Assembly (NCBI GenBank): GCA_025929655.1
Contig: JAICPV010000016.1
Span: 1-14,032 of the forward strand
Origin: Pyrinomonadaceae bacterium
GTDB taxonomy: Bacteria > Acidobacteriota > Blastocatellia > Pyrinomonadales > Pyrinomonadaceae
DNA length: 14,032 bases
Direction: 5' to 3'
A program made the position numbers and the translations under genes. This document shows positions 12,552 to 14,032 of this stretch, in pieces. Under the pieces are notes generated by a model. The model searched no databases. It saw only the letters and a list, made by a program, of their open reading frames with translations, and had not been told where the DNA came from. Numbering within the stretch: position 1 is the first letter of the stretch; every line of letters starts with the position of its first letter.

Positions 12552-12878
12552 TTACCAACGGTTTCCGGCGCCGTAGCCGCCTCCGCCCCCACCGCCGCGT
12601 CGGTCCCCACCGCCGCCGCCCCCGCGGTCCTCGCGCGGGCGGGCTTCGTTCACGACCATGTTTCGGCCGTCGTACTCCTGGCCATTGAACTGGGCGATCG
12701 CGTTGTTCGCGTCGTCTTCCGAGGCCATTTCCACGAACCCGAACCCGCGTGATCGGCCCGTCTCACGGTCGAAAACCACATTTGCAGATTCGACCGCTCC
12801 CGCCGCGGCAAAATACTCATGCAGATCTTCACTTGTCACGCGAAACGACAAGTTTCCAACGTAAAGTTTATTACTCAT
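12552..12878 (-). CDS. RNA-binding protein with one RRM and glycine-rich tail
   Basis: The 108-residue protein is a single RNA recognition motif of about 80 residues, with RNP2 as KLYVGNLSF (residues 4-12) and RNP1 as RGFGFVEM (about 44-51), including the aromatic residues that stack on RNA. The tail (about 82-108) is Arg/Gly-rich (EDRGGGGGGDRRGGGGGGG). Bacterial members of this type, best known in cyanobacteria, are single-stranded-RNA binders often induced by cold. The role here is inferred. AGGAAAA immediately before the ATG is a reasonable ribosome-binding site, unlike most neighbours. The gene has a long, structured upstream region (12879-13184) that may hold its promoter and control elements. 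It converges with dacB across the shared terminator. Confidence 0.92.
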   Translation of the reverse strand: MSNKLYVGNLSFRVTSEDLHEYFAAAGAVESANVVFDRETGRSRGFGFVEMASEDDANNAIAQFNGQEYDGRNMVVNEARPREDRGGGGGGDRRGGGGGGGYGAGNRW

Positions 12879-13062
12879 TTTTTCCTATTTTCCTAAAGTG
12901 AAGAGAAGCAGAAAAGGCAGGTCAGGTGGAAATATCGAATCGAAACTTTCCGTCTAGTGCAGCGACGCGCCCTACTCTCAAAATTCAAATTGCTTCCTTA
13001 AGCCGTAACCCAACTCTCCTAACCGAACCGAAGTAGCGCCGCTTCTTTTTTACCGGACGATC

Positions 13063-13085
13063 CGCATCTATCGAGATACTATGCG
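13063..13085. repeat. Compound palindrome upstream of the RRM gene
   Basis: CGCAT (13063-13067) pairs with ATGCG (13081-13085), and inside it TATC-GA-GATA (13069-13078) is itself palindromic, offset by one and two unpaired bases. It could be an operator or an RNA hairpin in the RRM message. Confidence 0.5.
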
Positions 13086-13092
13086 AGAGCCA

Positions 13093-13126
13093 AAATCCTG
13101 AAAAGTATGCCCTGTTTTAAGGATTT
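13093..13126. repeat. A/T-rich inverted repeat, possible weak terminator after mpl
   Basis: AAATCCT-G-AAAA (13093-13104) is complementary to TTTT-A-AGGATTT (13115-13126) at 11 of 12 positions with a 10-nt loop. It lies about 60 bp downstream of the mpl stop. The stem has few GC pairs, and only a short T run follows on the minus strand, so terminator function is uncertain. Confidence 0.5.
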
Positions 13127-13143
13127 AGGCAAGATGCAAATTT

Positions 13144-13223
13144 GCCGCAGAGTTCACAGAGCGCACAGAAATTTTAAGTGTCGACTAAGGAGCGGCCTCC
13201 GTGCTCTCTGTGTTCTCTGTGGC
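13144..13223. repeat. Inverted repeat of the CACAGAG type spanning the mpl stop codon
   Basis: The left arm (13144-13169) and right arm (13198-13223) are complementary at 21 of 26 positions around a 28-nt loop. Both are built from CACAGAG-like units. The right arm encodes TENTESTE at the end of Mpl. Similar CACAGAG-unit repeats are common as dispersed elements in bacterial genomes. Confidence 0.7.
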
Positions 13224-14032
13224 TAACACTTTCAAAAGCTTTTCGTGAATGCCGCCGAATCCGCCGTTGGACATAACGGCAACGACATCGCCATCGCGGA
13301 GATCGGGAGCGAGCGTTGCGATGATAGTGTCGGCGTCGGCTAGCGTCTCTGCCGGTTTGCCTGTCGCGGCGATGTTGGCGACAAGGCGTTCGACGTTCAT
13401 CACATCGCCGTAGGTTTTTGCATCTTCGACGTTGAAGACGCCGGCGATGATCACCTGGTCGGCGTGAACGAACGCGTCCTTGTACCGGTCTTCGAAAATG
13501 GATAACCGGGAAGTGCGAGATCGCGGTTCGAAAATGGCTATCAGGCGGTTGTCGGCATATCGTTGCCGCAGCGCACGAAGCGTTTCATCGACGGCTGTCG
13601 GGTGGTGAGCGAAATCATCGATGACGGTAACGCCGCGTTCAACACCGCGGACTTCCATTCGACGTTTAACCGACTGGAAAGTGTTGAAGGCCTGCTGAAT
13701 CTTTTCTTTCGAAATTCCCCAAGCGTCGGCGGCGATGATCACCGCCAGGCAATTACGGACATTGAAATCGCCAATGAGTCGAGTCGTGAATTCTCCCCGG
13801 AGTTCGCCGTCGCAGTAGACGCCGAATCGCGTTCGGTCCTTTTCGAGCGAAATGTCTCTTGCCTGCCATTTTGCGTCGGGTCCAACCCCGAAAGTCTCGA
13901 CTGTCGTAAAAAGTTTCCCCTTCATCTGTTCGAGGACTTCGACAACGACAGGTGAATCCACGCCGCAGATCAGGCGCCCGTTCCCGGGAACCAGATTCAT
14001 CAACCGCGAGAATTGCCACTTGATCGCGTCAA
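13185..14032 (-). CDS. mpl: UDP-N-acetylmuramate:L-alanyl-gamma-D-glutamyl-meso-diaminopimelate ligase, C-terminal part
   Basis: Mpl is a cytosolic ATP-dependent Mur ligase that joins recovered murein tripeptide to UDP-MurNAc in peptidoglycan recycling. About 280 residues are visible and the frame stays open to the right edge (DAIKWQFSRLMNLVPGNGRL), so the N-terminal and most of the ATP-binding domain lie outside. The visible part includes the end of the central domain and the C-terminal domain, with FNVRNCLAVI, DDFAHHPTAV and FEPRSRTSRLSIF, the last two being typical of Mpl. MurC is the main alternative but is less likely given these motifs. The last residues (ATENTESTEAAP) come from an inverted repeat that has replaced or extended the native C-terminus. 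It is on the same strand as the RRM gene, 306 bp upstream of it. Confidence 0.92.
   Translation of the reverse strand, partial: DAIKWQFSRLMNLVPGNGRLICGVDSPVVVEVLEQMKGKLFTTVETFGVGPDAKWQARDISLEKDRTRFGVYCDGELRGEFTTRLIGDFNVRNCLAVIIAADAWGISKEKIQQAFNTFQSVKRRMEVRGVERGVTVIDDFAHHPTAVDETLRALRQRYADNRLIAIFEPRSRTSRLSIFEDRYKDAFVHADQVIIAGVFNVEDAKTYGDVMNVERLVANIAATGKPAETLADADTIIATLAPDLRDGDVVAVMSNGGFGGIHEKLLKVLATENTESTEAAP

Larger units (their letters stand above)
12879..13184. other. 306-bp intergenic region with three inverted repeats
   Basis: No coding region is supported here. It holds the RRM gene's ribosome-binding site, a palindrome at 13063-13085, an A/T-rich hairpin at 13093-13126, and the left arm of a repeat at 13144-13223. 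No convincing promoter was found. TTGGCT with TAGATG 17 bp later on the minus strand, overlapping the palindrome, is the best weak match. Confidence 0.6.

Noticed and set aside
13030..13051. Hairpin GAAG/CTTC followed by six T residues as a terminator
   Set aside because: The T run is on the plus strand, whereas both flanking genes are on the minus strand, and the stem is only 4 bp.
1..14032. CRISPR array, insertion sequence ends, phage structural genes or defence operon
   Set aside because: No regularly spaced repeats, transposase genes with terminal repeats, phage genes or recognisable defence genes were seen apart from the recombinase fragment at the left edge.

Overview
The window looks like a piece of bacterial chromosome, moderately GC-rich, with a mobile-element edge at its left end. 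The gene set (adenosylcobalamin-dependent class II ribonucleotide reductase, exported PHP-domain hydrolase, polyferredoxin with a TPR tail, glycine-rich RRM protein, Mpl, and a large secreted protein of unknown function) and the scarcity of Shine-Dalgarno sequences recall Acidobacteriota, perhaps class Blastocatellia. That placement is an inference from gene style, not something the sequence proves.

Layout. 1-159 is the 3' end of a serine-recombinase-like gene whose reading frame runs into the 3' half of a tRNA-Asp(GTC) gene on the opposite strand, the arrangement expected at the edge of an integrated element. tRNA-Val(TAC) and tRNA-Asp(GTC), both with encoded CCA, lie on the minus strand behind a good sigma70-type promoter (400-428), downstream of ispA. 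ispA (minus) is divergent from a two-gene plus-strand unit: a flavin-reductase-domain protein and an exported PHP-domain phosphoesterase, overlapping by one base (TAATG). hslO (Hsp33, minus) converges on the PHP gene. Between hslO and nrdJ lies a 321-bp regulatory region with a 22-bp near-perfect palindrome, two sites resembling NrdR boxes 31 bp apart, and a TTGACA promoter. nrdJ converges on a membrane polyferredoxin with a TPR tail. That gene is divergent from a 714-residue secreted protein of unknown function, with a palindrome lying inside the shared promoter. Then come a dacB-type D,D-carboxypeptidase (PBP4 family), a strong bidirectional terminator, an RRM RNA-binding protein gene (minus) with a structured upstream region, and the 3' part of mpl (minus), which runs off the right edge.

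How the genes relate. Mostly these are housekeeping genes in small units: isoprenoid precursor synthesis (ispA), redox-regulated chaperoning (hslO), deoxynucleotide supply (nrdJ), and peptidoglycan trimming and recycling (dacB, mpl). No single pathway links them all. I did not find a convincing multi-gene novel system. The more interesting material is in the junctions: the recombinase/tRNA edge, the nrdJ control region, the 8495-8512 operator-like palindrome, inverted repeats that have entered coding sequence (nrdJ linker and mpl C-terminus), the TPR-fused polyferredoxin, and the uncharacterised secreted protein.
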